A stretch of 64,000 nucleotides of DNA from contig NZ_PJMX01000001.1 of NCBI RefSeq assembly GCF_002846415.1, positions 7,316,001-7,380,000 of the forward strand, in the 5' to 3' direction. A program made the position numbers and the translations under genes. The notes beneath the pieces were generated by a model that searched no databases, was not told the origin of the DNA, and saw nothing but the letters and a program-made list of their open reading frames with translations. Source of the DNA: Streptomyces sp. TLI_146. Its GTDB lineage: Bacteria; Actinomycetota; Actinomycetes; Streptomycetales; Streptomycetaceae. Numbering within the stretch: position 1 is the stretch's first letter; each line of letters starts with the position of its first letter. Shown here piece by piece: positions 1 to 8,081 of this stretch.

Positions 1-75
1 AATCGGCCAAAGACCGCGCGGCGGGAGAAGATCGTTCAACGATCATTGACCGGACGTTGATCCGGCCGGGCCAGC

Positions 76-333
76 ATGGATGTCATGTCGATCAACACCA
101 CCATCGCCGGGCAGGAACTCGCCTGGCAGGAGACCGCGTTGTGCGCCCAGGCGGGGCCCGAGTTCTTCTTCCCCGCGCCCGGGAGCTCGACGCGGGAGGC
201 CAAGCAGCTCTGCGGCAGCTGCGAGGGGCGCCAGGCGTGCCTGGAGTACGCGCTGGCGAACGACGAGCGGTTCGGCGTCTGGGGCGGCCTCTCCGAGCAG
301 GAGAGACTCCAGCTCCAGCGCAGCCGGGCCTGA
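76..333 (+). CDS. WhiB-like (Wbl) iron-sulfur transcription regulator
   Basis: An 85-aa protein with the full Wbl signature: C23, then C46, C49 and C55 as the CxxC-x5-C group, followed by GVWGG at about 68-72 and a basic end. The four cysteines should bind a [4Fe-4S] cluster, and the GVWGG turn is the part that contacts the sigma factor in this family. ATG at 76 gives the longest form; ATG at 85 is an equally possible start. It stands alone, with a strong hairpin directly after it. Which Wbl paralogue it is cannot be settled here, though gene order suggests the one beside the GMC oxidoreductase in S. coelicolor. Confidence 0.93.
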   Translation: MDVMSINTTIAGQELAWQETALCAQAGPEFFFPAPGSSTREAKQLCGSCEGRQACLEYALANDERFGVWGGLSEQERLQLQRSRA

Positions 334-352
334 CACCGGGAGCCCGAGCCAC

Positions 353-383
353 GAACCCGGCCGCCTCAGGAACGGCCGGGTTC
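353..383 (+). terminator. hairpin terminator after the Wbl gene
   Basis: A perfect 11-bp stem (GAACCCGGCCG, 353-363; CGGCCGGGTTC, 373-383) with a 9-nt loop starts 20 bp after the Wbl stop. There is no U-run, which is normal for high-GC actinobacterial terminators. Confidence 0.6.
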
Positions 384-501
384 CGCCGGCGGACGCGCGT
401 GCCCGTTTCGGGGGCGGGCCGCGCGTCCGCGCTCTGGCACGTCCGGCCCCGGCCGGTCATGCTGGACGAGCTGGAGGACCCAACGTCACGGCCTGGGGGG
501 C

Positions 502-2103
502 GTGTTGAGGACAGCGGGCGGTACGGCGCGCACATACGACTACATCGTGGTGGGAGCGGGTTCGGCGGGCTGTGTGCTGGCGGCGCGGCTCTCCGAGGAC
601 CCCGGCGTCCGGGTCGCGCTCGTCGAGTCGGGCCCGCGCGACCGCAAGCCGGAGATCCGCGTCCCGGCCGCCTTCCCGAAGCTCTTCAAGACCTCGTACG
701 ACTGGGACTTCACGACCGCGAAGCAGGAGGCGCTGGGCGGGCGCGAGCTCTACTGGCCGCGCGGCCACACCCTCGGCGGCTCCTCGTCCCTCAACGCCAT
801 GATGTGGGTCCGCGGCCACCGCGCCGACTACGACGCGTGGGGCGAGGCCGCCGGGCCCGAGTGGGCGTACGACGCGTTCGTCCGGTACTTCCGCCGGGCC
901 GAGCGCTGGACGGGCCCGACGCCCCGGGATTCGGTGTACGGCACGGACGGGCCGCTGTGGATCTCGCCGCTGCGCGACCCGAACCCGCTCACCTTCGCCT
1001 TCCTCGCCGCCTGCCACGACCGGGGCATCACGGGGCTCAGGGAGCTCAACGGCCCCGACCACTCCGGGTACGCCACGACGCCCGTCAACCAGCGGAAGGG
1101 GCGCCGGTGGAGCGCCGCCGACGGCTATCTCAAACCGGCCGCGCGCCGTCCCAACCTGGACATCCTCACCCAGACACGGGTGCGCGGGCTGGAGTTCGAG
1201 GGGACGAGGGTCACCGGCGTCGTCACCGCGGGCGGCCCGGGCACTCTCACCGCCCGACGCGAGGTCGTCCTCAGCGCGGGCGCCGTCGGCTCGCCGCACC
1301 TGCTGATGCTCTCCGGGATCGGCGACCCCGAGCGGCTGCGGGAGGCCGGGGTCGAGGTGAAGGTGGCGTCACCGGACGTCGGCCGCCACCTCCAGGACCA
1401 CCTCGCGTACGCGGTGACCGTGCGCTGCCCCCGGCCCGTCACGCTGACCGGCGCCGACACGCTCCCCAACCTCGGCCGCTTCCTGCTGCGCGGCCGGGGC
1501 CCGCTGACGTCCAACCTCGCGGAGGCCGTCGCGTTCGTGCGCACCCGGCCCGATCTGGTGGCGCCGGACATCGAGCTGATCTTCGCCCCGGCACCGTTCG
1601 TCGGCCACGGGCTCACCCCGCCCACCGAGCACGGCCTCACCGTCGGGGTGGTCCTGCTGCAACCCGTCGGCGAGGGCCGGATCGACCTGGGCGGCACGGC
1701 CGCCGCCACCCCGCCCCGGATCGACCCCGGCTACCTCACCGCCGAGGAGGACCTGCGGCGGCTGATGGTGGGGGTGCGCCGGGCGGAGCAGCTGCTCGCG
1801 ACCCCGGCCCTGGCCGAGCACACGGCGGGGCCGCTGGCGCCCTACCCGGGCGTCGTCGACGACGAGGCGCTCGCGGCGGCGGTGCGCGGCTCGGCCGAGA
1901 CGCTGTACCACCCGGTGGGCACCTGCCGCATGGGCCGTGACGAGGGCTCGGTCACCGACCCCCGGCTCCGGGTGCGCGGCGCCGAGGGCCTGCGGGTGGT
2001 CGACGCGTCCGTCATGCCGCGCATCACCCGCGGCCACACGCACGCCCCCACGGTCGCCCTGGCGGAGAAGGCCGCGGAGCTGATCCGGGAGGACGCGCGG
2101 TAG
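502..2103 (+). CDS. GMC family FAD-dependent oxidoreductase (choline dehydrogenase-like)
   Basis: 533 aa. The N-terminus has an FAD-binding Rossmann motif (VVGAGSAGCVLAARL, about 16-30). Next come the GMC signatures GGSSSLNAMMW (about 93-103) and SAGAVGSPHLLMLSGIGD (about 258-275). The C-terminus carries the substrate-binding YHPVGTCRMG with its catalytic His, and GHTHAPTVALAEKAAELI. Members oxidise alcohols such as choline, glucose or aliphatic alcohols with FAD; the substrate cannot be read from sequence. GTG 502 is chosen because the FAD motif begins soon after; the adjacent TTG 505 is also possible. There is no signal peptide or visible operon partner. Confidence 0.9.
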   Translation: MLRTAGGTARTYDYIVVGAGSAGCVLAARLSEDPGVRVALVESGPRDRKPEIRVPAAFPKLFKTSYDWDFTTAKQEALGGRELYWPRGHTLGGSSSLNAMMWVRGHRADYDAWGEAAGPEWAYDAFVRYFRRAERWTGPTPRDSVYGTDGPLWISPLRDPNPLTFAFLAACHDRGITGLRELNGPDHSGYATTPVNQRKGRRWSAADGYLKPAARRPNLDILTQTRVRGLEFEGTRVTGVVTAGGPGTLTARREVVLSAGAVGSPHLLMLSGIGDPERLREAGVEVKVASPDVGRHLQDHLAYAVTVRCPRPVTLTGADTLPNLGRFLLRGRGPLTSNLAEAVAFVRTRPDLVAPDIELIFAPAPFVGHGLTPPTEHGLTVGVVLLQPVGEGRIDLGGTAAATPPRIDPGYLTAEEDLRRLMVGVRRAEQLLATPALAEHTAGPLAPYPGVVDDEALAAAVRGSAETLYHPVGTCRMGRDEGSVTDPRLRVRGAEGLRVVDASVMPRITRGHTHAPTVALAEKAAELIREDAR

Positions 2104-2113
2104 CGGGGTCGGC

Positions 2114-3088
2114 TCAGGCCTTGCCGCGGGCCAGCAGCCGGGCCTTGCGCGCGGCGAGCTTCTCGTCGAACTTGCTCGCCTCCGAGTCCAGCCCGCCCAT
2201 GTACAGGCCGAGCTCCTCCTGCGCCTTCAGGCCCTCCGGGCCGAGCCCGTCGATGTCCAGGACCTTCAGGTAGCGCAGCACGGGCTGGAGGACGTCGTCG
2301 TGGTGGATGCGCAGGTTGTAGATCTCGCCGATCGCCATCTGCGCGGCGGCCCGCTCGAAGCCGGGCATGCCGTGGCCGGGCATCCGGAAGCCGACGACCA
2401 CGTCGCGTACCGCCCGCATGGTCAGGTCGGGGGCGAGCTCGAAGGCCGCGCCGAGCAGATTGCGGTAGAAGACCATGTGCAGGTTCTCGTCGGTCGCGAT
2501 CCGCGCCAGCATGCGGTCGCAGACCGGGTCGCCCGACTGGTGGCCGGTGTTGCGGTGCGAGATGCGGGTGGCCAGCTCCTGGAAGGCCACGTACGCCACC
2601 GAGTGGAGCATCGAGTGCCGGTTGTCGGACTCGAAGCCCTCCGCCATGTGCGCCATGCGGAACTGCTCCAGCTTGTCCGGGTCCACGGCGCGCGAGGCGA
2701 GCAGGTAGTCGCGCATCACGATGCCGTGCCGGCCCTCCTCGGCGGTCCAGCGGTGCACCCAGGTGCCCCAGGCGCCGTCGCGGCCGAAGAGGGAGGCGAT
2801 CTCGTGGTGGTAGCTGGGGAGGTTGTCCTCGGTGAGGAGGTTCACCACCAGCGCGATCTTGCCTATGTCGGTGACCTTGGACTGCTGCGGGTCCCACGCC
2901 TCGCCGTCCTCGAAGAGACCGGGGAAGTTGCGCGCGTCCGACCACGGCACGTACTCGTGCGGCATCCAGTCCTTGGCCACCTTCAGGTGCCGGTTGAGCT
3001 CCTTCTCCACGACCTCCTCCAGCGCGTACAGCAGCCGGGCGTCGGTCCACACGTCCGAACTGCCGAGGTGGGGAGAAGTGATCGTCAC
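2114..3088 (-). CDS. acyl-ACP desaturase (soluble di-iron, FA_desaturase_2)
   Basis: 324 aa, the usual length for bacterial soluble acyl-ACP desaturases. Expected di-iron ligands are present: E87, E118-x-x-H121 (EEGRH), E171 and E201-x-x-H204 (ENLH). The enzyme should introduce a cis double bond into an acyl-ACP, affecting membrane fluidity; electrons would come from a ferredoxin not encoded here. The GTG start is preceded on the minus strand by GGAG at good spacing. Upstream is a promoter candidate overlapped by repeated CGTAGGTTA half-sites, so repression by a regulator encoded elsewhere is likely. It is convergent with the GMC gene (10 bp between stops). Confidence 0.93.
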   Translation of the reverse strand: MTITSPHLGSSDVWTDARLLYALEEVVEKELNRHLKVAKDWMPHEYVPWSDARNFPGLFEDGEAWDPQQSKVTDIGKIALVVNLLTEDNLPSYHHEIASLFGRDGAWGTWVHRWTAEEGRHGIVMRDYLLASRAVDPDKLEQFRMAHMAEGFESDNRHSMLHSVAYVAFQELATRISHRNTGHQSGDPVCDRMLARIATDENLHMVFYRNLLGAAFELAPDLTMRAVRDVVVGFRMPGHGMPGFERAAAQMAIGEIYNLRIHHDDVLQPVLRYLKVLDIDGLGPEGLKAQEELGLYMGGLDSEASKFDEKLAARKARLLARGKA

Positions 3089-3123
3089 GAGGGTGCTCCA
3101 GGGGGACGGGGAGGGGGGACGGG

Positions 3124-3183
3124 TTACCTACGCCTACGTAGGTTACGAGACCGTAGGTTAAGCGCGCGGTAAGCCGCAGCCAA
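3124..3183 (-). promoter_or_regulatory. desaturase promoter with overlapping CGTAGGTTA operator repeats
   Basis: Reading the minus strand, a -35-like TTGGCT (3183-3178), a 17-bp spacer and a -10-like TAACCT (3160-3155) precede the desaturase. Half-site CGTAGGTTA occurs at 3137-3145 and 3152-3160 on the plus strand, and the near-inverse TTACCTACG at 3124-3132; CCTACGTAGG (3133-3142) is a perfect palindrome. One copy covers the -10. This layout fits a TetR-type repressor; the regulator's identity is inference. Confidence 0.6.
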
Positions 3184-3264
3184 GTCCCGTCCTCCCTCCA
3201 TCCGACCACTCTCCGTCATAAGACCAGGTCATAGTGGGTCAGGAGGAGACAAGTCAGACATCCG

Positions 3265-4905
3265 TCAGCTGCCTTCGCGCACCTCCTCGGCCGTCGTGGC
3301 GCGCAGCTCGCCGTCGAGCAGCAGCCACCGCGTGACCCCGATCGACTCCAGGAACGGCACGTCGTGGCTCGCCACGATCAGCGCCCCCTCGAAGGCGGCC
3401 AGCGCGTCGGTGAGCCGCCGCACGCTCGCCATGTCCAGGTTGTTCGTCGGCTCGTCCAGCATCAGGAGCCTCGGCGCGGGCTCGGCGAGCAGCAGCGCGG
3501 CGAGCGAGGCCCGGAAGCGCTCGCCCCCCGAGAGCGTTCCGGCCGGGCGGTCGGCCCGGGCCCCCTTGAACAGGAAGCGGGCGAGCCGCGCCCGGATCGC
3601 GTTGCCGGTGGCGTCCGGTGCGTACCGCGCCACGTTGTCGACCACGCTCAGCTCGTCGTCCAGCACGTCGAGGCGCTGCGGCAGGAACCGCAGCGGCACA
3701 TGCGCCACCGCCTCGCCGGCCGCCGGTGCGAGCTGCCCGGCGAGCGCCCGCAGCAGGGTCGTCTTACCGGCCCCGTTGCGGCCGACGAGCGCGATCCGCT
3801 CGGGCCCGTGGATCTCCAGACTGCCCAGCGCCCGCTCCGCGTACGGCAGCCGGAGGTCGCGCAGGGTCAGGACGCCCTGGCCCGGGTGGACCTTGGTGTA
3901 CGGGAGCTCGATACGGATCTCGTCGTCGTCCCGGACCGCGTCGACCGCCTCGTTGAGCCGGTCCCGGGCCTGGGCCAGGCGCTCGGTGTGCAGGATGCGG
4001 TGCTTGCCCGCCGACACCTGGGCATCGCTTCTGCGGCCGTTGGCGACGATCTTCGGCACCCGCTTGTTCTCGTAGCTCTTCTGGGCGAACCGCTGACGCC
4101 GGGCCAACTTGACGTTGGCGTCGGAGAGTTCGCGCTTCTGCCGCTGGACGTCGGCCTCGGCGGTGCGCACCATCCGCTCGGCCGCCTCCTGCTCCACGGC
4201 AAGCGCCTCCTCGTACGCCGAGAAGTTGCCGCCGTACCAGGAGACCTCGCCGTCGCGCAGATCCGCGATCTGGTCGACCCGGTCCAGGAGTTCGCGGTCG
4301 TGGCTCACCACGACCATCACTCCGGGCCAGGCCGCGACCGCGTCGTGGAGCCGCCGACGGGCCCGCAGATCCAGGTTGTTGGTCGGCTCGTCGAGCAGCA
4401 GGACGTCGGGGCGGCGCAGCAGCAGCGCGGCCAGGCGCAGCAGCACCGACTCGCCGCCGGAGAGCTCCCCGATGGTCCGGTCGAGCCCGACGGCGTCGAG
4501 GCCGAGCTGTCCGAGCGCCGCGCGGGCCCGCTCCTCCATGTCCCAGTCGTCGCCGACGGCCGTGAAGTGCTCCTCGCGGGTGTCGCCCGCCTCGATGGCG
4601 TGCAGCGCGGCCCGCACCCGGTCGATCCCGAGGGCCTGGTCGACGCGCATACCGGTGGCCAGGGTCAGGTTCTGCGGCAGATAGCCGATCTCGCCCGCCG
4701 TGCTGACCCGGCCGCCGGCCGGGGTGAGTTCACCGGCCAGCAGGCGCAACAGCGTGGATTTTCCCGAGCCGTTGAGGCCGATCAGACCGGTGCGGCCGGG
4801 GCCGACGGCCAGCTGGAAACCGTCGAACACCGGGGTGCCGTCGGGCCAGGCGAAGGTGAGGTCGGAGCAGCTGATGTGCGTCGAGGACGCGGTGTAACTG
4901 GACAT
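3265..4905 (-). CDS. ABC-F family ATPase (ribosome-associated, possible antibiotic resistance type)
   Basis: 546 aa with two ABC ATPase domains and no membrane segments. Walker A motifs are GLNGSGKST (about 43-51) and GRNGAGKTT; signature motifs are LSGGE in each half; the Walker B motifs read LLLDEPTNNLDL and LMLDEPTNNLDM. The halves are joined by a long charged linker typical of ABC-F proteins. These act on the ribosome in translation rescue or antibiotic protection, not in transport. The ATG has GGGAG 7 nt upstream. A structured leader precedes it, a layout known for inducible ABC-F resistance genes. Whether this one confers resistance cannot be told from sequence. Confidence 0.9.
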   Translation of the reverse strand: MSSYTASSTHISCSDLTFAWPDGTPVFDGFQLAVGPGRTGLIGLNGSGKSTLLRLLAGELTPAGGRVSTAGEIGYLPQNLTLATGMRVDQALGIDRVRAALHAIEAGDTREEHFTAVGDDWDMEERARAALGQLGLDAVGLDRTIGELSGGESVLLRLAALLLRRPDVLLLDEPTNNLDLRARRRLHDAVAAWPGVMVVVSHDRELLDRVDQIADLRDGEVSWYGGNFSAYEEALAVEQEAAERMVRTAEADVQRQKRELSDANVKLARRQRFAQKSYENKRVPKIVANGRRSDAQVSAGKHRILHTERLAQARDRLNEAVDAVRDDDEIRIELPYTKVHPGQGVLTLRDLRLPYAERALGSLEIHGPERIALVGRNGAGKTTLLRALAGQLAPAAGEAVAHVPLRFLPQRLDVLDDELSVVDNVARYAPDATGNAIRARLARFLFKGARADRPAGTLSGGERFRASLAALLLAEPAPRLLMLDEPTNNLDMASVRRLTDALAAFEGALIVASHDVPFLESIGVTRWLLLDGELRATTAEEVREGS

Positions 4906-5107
4906 GGATGTCTCCCTGTTGCGGGAAGGGCGGGGGCAACGGGAACTGAGACACCGGTGTCAGGGCAGCAGGAGAAAAGAAAAGAGGCCCTGGTCGTGGA
5001 GGACGGCTCGGAGGCAGGTCACACCGCGCGCGCGACACGGAAGGGAGTGCGCGAAACGGTGTCTCAGATGCCTCAGACGAGCAACGTCCTACTCCGATCG
5101 ACGACAA
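4906..5107 (-). promoter_or_regulatory. structured leader of the ABC-F gene, possible attenuator
   Basis: Two features suggest competing RNA folds. CTGAGACACCG (4946-4956) and CGGTGTCTCAG (5057-5067) form an 11-bp perfect inverted repeat 100 nt apart. The start-proximal arm overlaps a self-complementary 12-mer (GACACCGGTGTC, 4950-4961). Between them lies a U-rich transcript tract (about 4985-4974), unusual in this GC-rich DNA and bracketed by CAGGGC/GCCCTG arms (4961-4966, 4987-4992). No convincing short leader-peptide ORF was found. Confidence 0.4.
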
Positions 5108-5235
5108 CAGGGCCGAGATGAACGTACGACGTGACGCCGACCGCGTGCAAACGATTTACGGCACGCGGTTGATCGGTGCGAAACCGACCGCCACGAGGCC
5201 GGTCGGCGCGGCGGTCGGCGCGGCGGCGGCCGCGC

Positions 5236-5652
5236 TCAGCAGGCGTCGCGCAGCAGCGCGGTCAGGTCCCCGTCGAGGTCGAGGTAGTGGTGCTCGTGGC
5301 CGGCGGGCACCATCAGCTGGGTGCGCTTGAGGAAGCGGCGCAGCTCGGAGGTGCGGATGTGCACCATCGCGGTGCCCTCCGGGGCGTGGAACTCCACGAC
5401 CGTGCGGTCGAACCCGTACGGCCGCACCCGCACGTCGCCCATCCCCGCCGAGGTGTCCACCCCCGTTTCCAGGAGTTCGCGCGAGAACGCCCAGCAGACC
5501 TCCACCCCTTCGAGGGTGGCGGGCGCGGGGAAGACCATCCGGACGGCGAACGGGTCCTCGCGGTCGTAGGTCAGCGTCGCGGGAACGGTCTGCACCCGGG
5601 GGTCGGACGCGATCAGGCGGGCCTCGACGGCTTGCTCGATGACAGTGGACAA
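5236..5652 (-). CDS. ssgD: SsgA-like protein, probably SsgD
   Basis: 138 aa, the length of the actinomycete-specific SsgA-like proteins that control cell division, septum-site selection and wall assembly during sporulation. Family landmarks are YDREDPFAVRM near the N-terminus, FSRELL, GDVRVRP, and the C-terminal FLKRTQLMVPAGHEHHYLDLD. The match to remembered SsgD sequences is closer than to SsgA or SsgB, especially the opening STVIEQ and PAPATLEGVEV. SsgD has been linked to lateral wall integrity. The start is TTG at 5652, supported by GGGGAG 7 nt upstream on the minus strand. It is monocistronic and divergent from the BNR-repeat gene. Confidence 0.85.
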   Translation of the reverse strand: MSTVIEQAVEARLIASDPRVQTVPATLTYDREDPFAVRMVFPAPATLEGVEVCWAFSRELLETGVDTSAGMGDVRVRPYGFDRTVVEFHAPEGTAMVHIRTSELRRFLKRTQLMVPAGHEHHYLDLDGDLTALLRDAC

Positions 5653-5898
5653 CGCCCTGCTCCCCTAACCTCACGACCGGGTACTTCACTTCCTGCTGCT
5701 CACGAAGACGGCAGAAAACACGGTTGCGTGCACCAGAGCGGAGGGTGAGCTGTGTCACCTGATCGCTACGTGTGCGTCACTTACCGGTGCGTCACCGCTC
5801 GGTCTTACGCGGTGCTTAACGGGCTCCGGATTGATGTCGATACGGTCGAATTTCGCCCTCTGGACGCCCCTCGCGCGGGTCGGCTAGCTTCCAGCGCC

Positions 5899-6984
5899 AT
5901 GAAGCCCATGGGGAAGACGAGACGCATGCTGTCAGTGGGGCTCGGCGGGGTGGCCCTGGCGGCCGCGCTGACCGCACCGGCCCAGGCGCACGGCCACGGC
6001 GAGGGCGGGCCCGCGCCGAAGTGGCAGCTCACACAGACCGGTACGGACGCCCGGTTCCGGGGGCTCGCGGCGGTCAGCCGGACCACCGCGTGGGTGGCGG
6101 GCACGAAGGGCACGGTGCTGCGGACCGTCGACGGCGGGCGGCACTGGCGCGATGTGTCGCCCCCGGGCGCGGGCGGGCTGGAGTTCCGCGACGTGGAGGC
6201 CTTCGACAGACGGCGGGCCGTGGTGCTGGCCATCGGCGAGGGCGAGGCGTCCCGGGTCTACCGGACCGAGGACGGCGGCGCCACCTGGAAGGAGTCGTTC
6301 CGCAACCTCGACCCCAAGGCGTTCTACGACTGCCTCACCTTCTTCGACCACCGCCACGGGCTGGCGGTGAGCGACCCGGTCGACGGCAAGTACCGCGTCC
6401 TGTCGACCGCCGACGGCGGCCGCTCCTGGAAGGTGCTGCCGAGCGCCGGGATGCCGGACGCGCAACCGGGCGAGGCGTCCTTCGCGGCGAGCGGCCAGTG
6501 CCTGGTGAGTTCCGGCCCGCACGACGTGTGGTTGGCCACCGGCGGCGCCGCCACCGCGCGCGTCCTGCACTCCACCGACCGGGGCCTGACCTGGACGGCG
6601 GCCATGTCGACGATCCCGGCCGGCGACCCGGCGCGCGGCGTCTTCGGCCTCGCCTTCCGCGACCGTACGCACGGGCTCGCCGTCGGCGGCGACTACCGGG
6701 CAGGCCAGGCCTCGCCCCGGGCGTCCGAGGCCACCGGGAACGGCGGCCGGAGCTGGTCCCCGGCGACGGTCCCGGTCGCGGCCTACCGCTCCGGCGTCGC
6801 CTGGCTGCCGCACAGCCGCTCGACGGCGCTCGCGGTGGGCCCCACCGGCACCGACGCCACCACCGACGGCGGCCGCACCTGGCACACCGTCGACACCGGC
6901 TCGTACGACACCGTGGACTGCGCGCCCGACGGGGCCTGCTGGGCGGCGGGCGAGAAGGGCCGGGTGGCCCGGGCGACCCGCTAG
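5899..6984 (+). CDS. secreted BNR/YCF48-type beta-propeller protein
   Basis: 361 aa. I chose ATG 5899 because it places a signal peptide at the start: basic residues, a hydrophobic stretch (LSVGLGGVALAAALTA) and a probable cleavage after AQA. In-frame codons upstream lack typical bias. The mature part has about six Asp-box (BNR) repeats such as DGGRHW, DGGATW, DGGRSW, DRGLTW, NGGRSW and DGGRTW, predicting a beta-propeller of the kind found in sialidase-like and photosystem-assembly (YCF48) proteins. No sialidase catalytic residues are recognisable, so enzymatic function is not assigned. Its stop overlaps that of the convergent YciI gene. Confidence 0.8.
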   Translation: MKPMGKTRRMLSVGLGGVALAAALTAPAQAHGHGEGGPAPKWQLTQTGTDARFRGLAAVSRTTAWVAGTKGTVLRTVDGGRHWRDVSPPGAGGLEFRDVEAFDRRRAVVLAIGEGEASRVYRTEDGGATWKESFRNLDPKAFYDCLTFFDHRHGLAVSDPVDGKYRVLSTADGGRSWKVLPSAGMPDAQPGEASFAASGQCLVSSGPHDVWLATGGAATARVLHSTDRGLTWTAAMSTIPAGDPARGVFGLAFRDRTHGLAVGGDYRAGQASPRASEATGNGGRSWSPATVPVAAYRSGVAWLPHSRSTALAVGPTGTDATTDGGRTWHTVDTGSYDTVDCAPDGACWAAGEKGRVARATR

Positions 6985-7283
6985 GAGGCGGGCAACTCCT
7001 GCCGGAAGGGGGCGAGTCCGGGGGCGACCTTGGTCGCGAAGAACTCGGTGATCCGGTACGCGCAGACGCCGTTGACGCTGAAGGGGTCGGTCGCCACGAT
7101 CTCCTCGATCGCCGCGCGGTCGTCCCCGACGGCCAGGATGACCCCGCCCTCGCGGGGCTCCTTGCGGCCGGAGGCGATGAACACCCCGGCCTCGTACTGC
7201 CCGTTCAGCCAGGTGACGTGCTCGGCGAGCAGCTCGTCGACGCGCTCGATGGGGGCGGTGTAGGTCAGGTCCAGTATGAACAT
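6981..7283 (-). CDS. YciI family protein
   Basis: 100 aa, the size of the YciI fold (about 95-100 aa, ferredoxin-like alpha/beta). Typical elements are the opening strand FILDLTYTAPIERV, the conserved H of LLAEHVTWLNGQYEAG, and the C-terminal DPFSVNGVCAYRITEF. Family members are small dimers often annotated as dehydratase-like, with a His-Asp pair; the cellular role is mostly unknown. The ATG start lies 39 bp from the divergent endonuclease V start, so the two share a very short promoter region. TAG of this gene and TAG of the BNR gene overlap in a CTAG. Confidence 0.85.
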   Translation of the reverse strand: MFILDLTYTAPIERVDELLAEHVTWLNGQYEAGVFIASGRKEPREGGVILAVGDDRAAIEEIVATDPFSVNGVCAYRITEFFATKVAPGLAPFRQELPAS

Positions 7284-7322
7284 GATCGTCAGGCTACTCC
7301 GGCCCGCGTCTAGGGTGAGGGC

Positions 7323-8027
7323 ATGGTGACGCTGACGGAGATCCCCGAGGGCTGGCCCGCCGACGAGGCGCGGGCGCTGGCCGTGCAGGACGAACTGCGC
7401 GGCCGGGTCGTGCTCGACGAGCCCGGCCCGCCGCCGGGGACCGGTCTGGTCACGGGCGTGGACGTGGCGTACGACGACGAGCGGGACGTCGTCGCGGCGG
7501 CCGCCGTCGTCCTGGACGCGGCCACCCTGGAGGTCGTCGAGGAGTCCACCGCCGTCGGCCGCGTCGCCTTCCCGTACGTGCCCGGCCTGCTCGCCTTCCG
7601 GGAGACCCCCACGGTCCTGGCGGCCCTCGGCGCGCTGACCCGGGACCCCGGCCTTGTGGTCTGCGACGGGTACGGGCTGGCTCACCCGCGCCGCTTCGGC
7701 CTCGCCTCCCACCTCGGCGTGCTCACCGGGCTCCCGGTGATCGGCGTCGCCAAGAACCCGTTCACCTTCACCTACGAGCAGCCGGGCACCCGCCGGGGCG
7801 AGGCGTCGGCGCTGCTGGCCGGACCGGGCGAGGAGGTCGGCCGGGCGCTGCGCACCCAGGACGCGGTCAAGCCGGTGTTCGTCTCGGTCGGCCACCGGGT
7901 GACCCTGGACAACGCCTGCGCCCACGTGCTGAGCCTGACCCCGCGCTACCGCCTGCCGGAGTCGACGCGCAGGGCGGACGCGCTGTGCAGAGAAGCCCTG
8001 CGTACGGCGCTGCACCGCACCCCCTAG
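7323..8027 (+). CDS. nfi: endonuclease V (deoxyinosine-specific repair nuclease)
   Basis: 234 aa, normal length. It cleaves the second phosphodiester 3' to deoxyinosine, starting repair of deaminated adenine. Likely active-site residues are D47 (GVDVAY), E94 (FRETP) and D115 (CDGYG), with H121 in AHPRRFG. The motifs YVPGLLAFRE and GLASHLGVLTGLPVIGVAKN are family hallmarks. ATG 7323 is preceded by GAGGG; GTG 7326 directly follows. It is divergent from YciI. A dispersed repeat begins at its stop codon. Confidence 0.93.
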   Translation: MVTLTEIPEGWPADEARALAVQDELRGRVVLDEPGPPPGTGLVTGVDVAYDDERDVVAAAAVVLDAATLEVVEESTAVGRVAFPYVPGLLAFRETPTVLAALGALTRDPGLVVCDGYGLAHPRRFGLASHLGVLTGLPVIGVAKNPFTFTYEQPGTRRGEASALLAGPGEEVGRALRTQDAVKPVFVSVGHRVTLDNACAHVLSLTPRYRLPESTRRADALCREALRTALHRTP

Positions 8028-8081
8028 GGGCGCGGGGAACTGCGCGGCCAGCCACGCACGGTCCGCAGCCGAAGGACTCAC
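8027..8081 (+). repeat. dispersed intergenic repeat, copy A
   Basis: Begins at the nfi stop. Core is GGGGCGCGGGGAACTGCGCG followed by GCCAGCCAC and GGTCCGCAGCCGAA. The same ordered blocks recur near 19831, 30650, 32131 (inverted), 32194 (inverted) and 33594. This copy overlaps the 3' end of the next, convergent gene by 4 bp. Confidence 0.75.

Noticed and set aside
3265..4905. ABC transporter ATP-binding subunit
   Set aside because: It has two ATPase domains with an ABC-F linker and no membrane partner; a ribosomal ABC-F role fits better. The same holds for 27054-28691.
4730..5107. Leader peptide ORF starting at TTG 5107
   Set aside because: It has no stop before the ABC-F start, overlaps it in another frame and has no clear Shine-Dalgarno.
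7665..7690. Endonuclease V active-site change (DGYG instead of DGHG)
   Set aside because: That position varies in the family; the acidic residues and H121 of AHPRR are intact.
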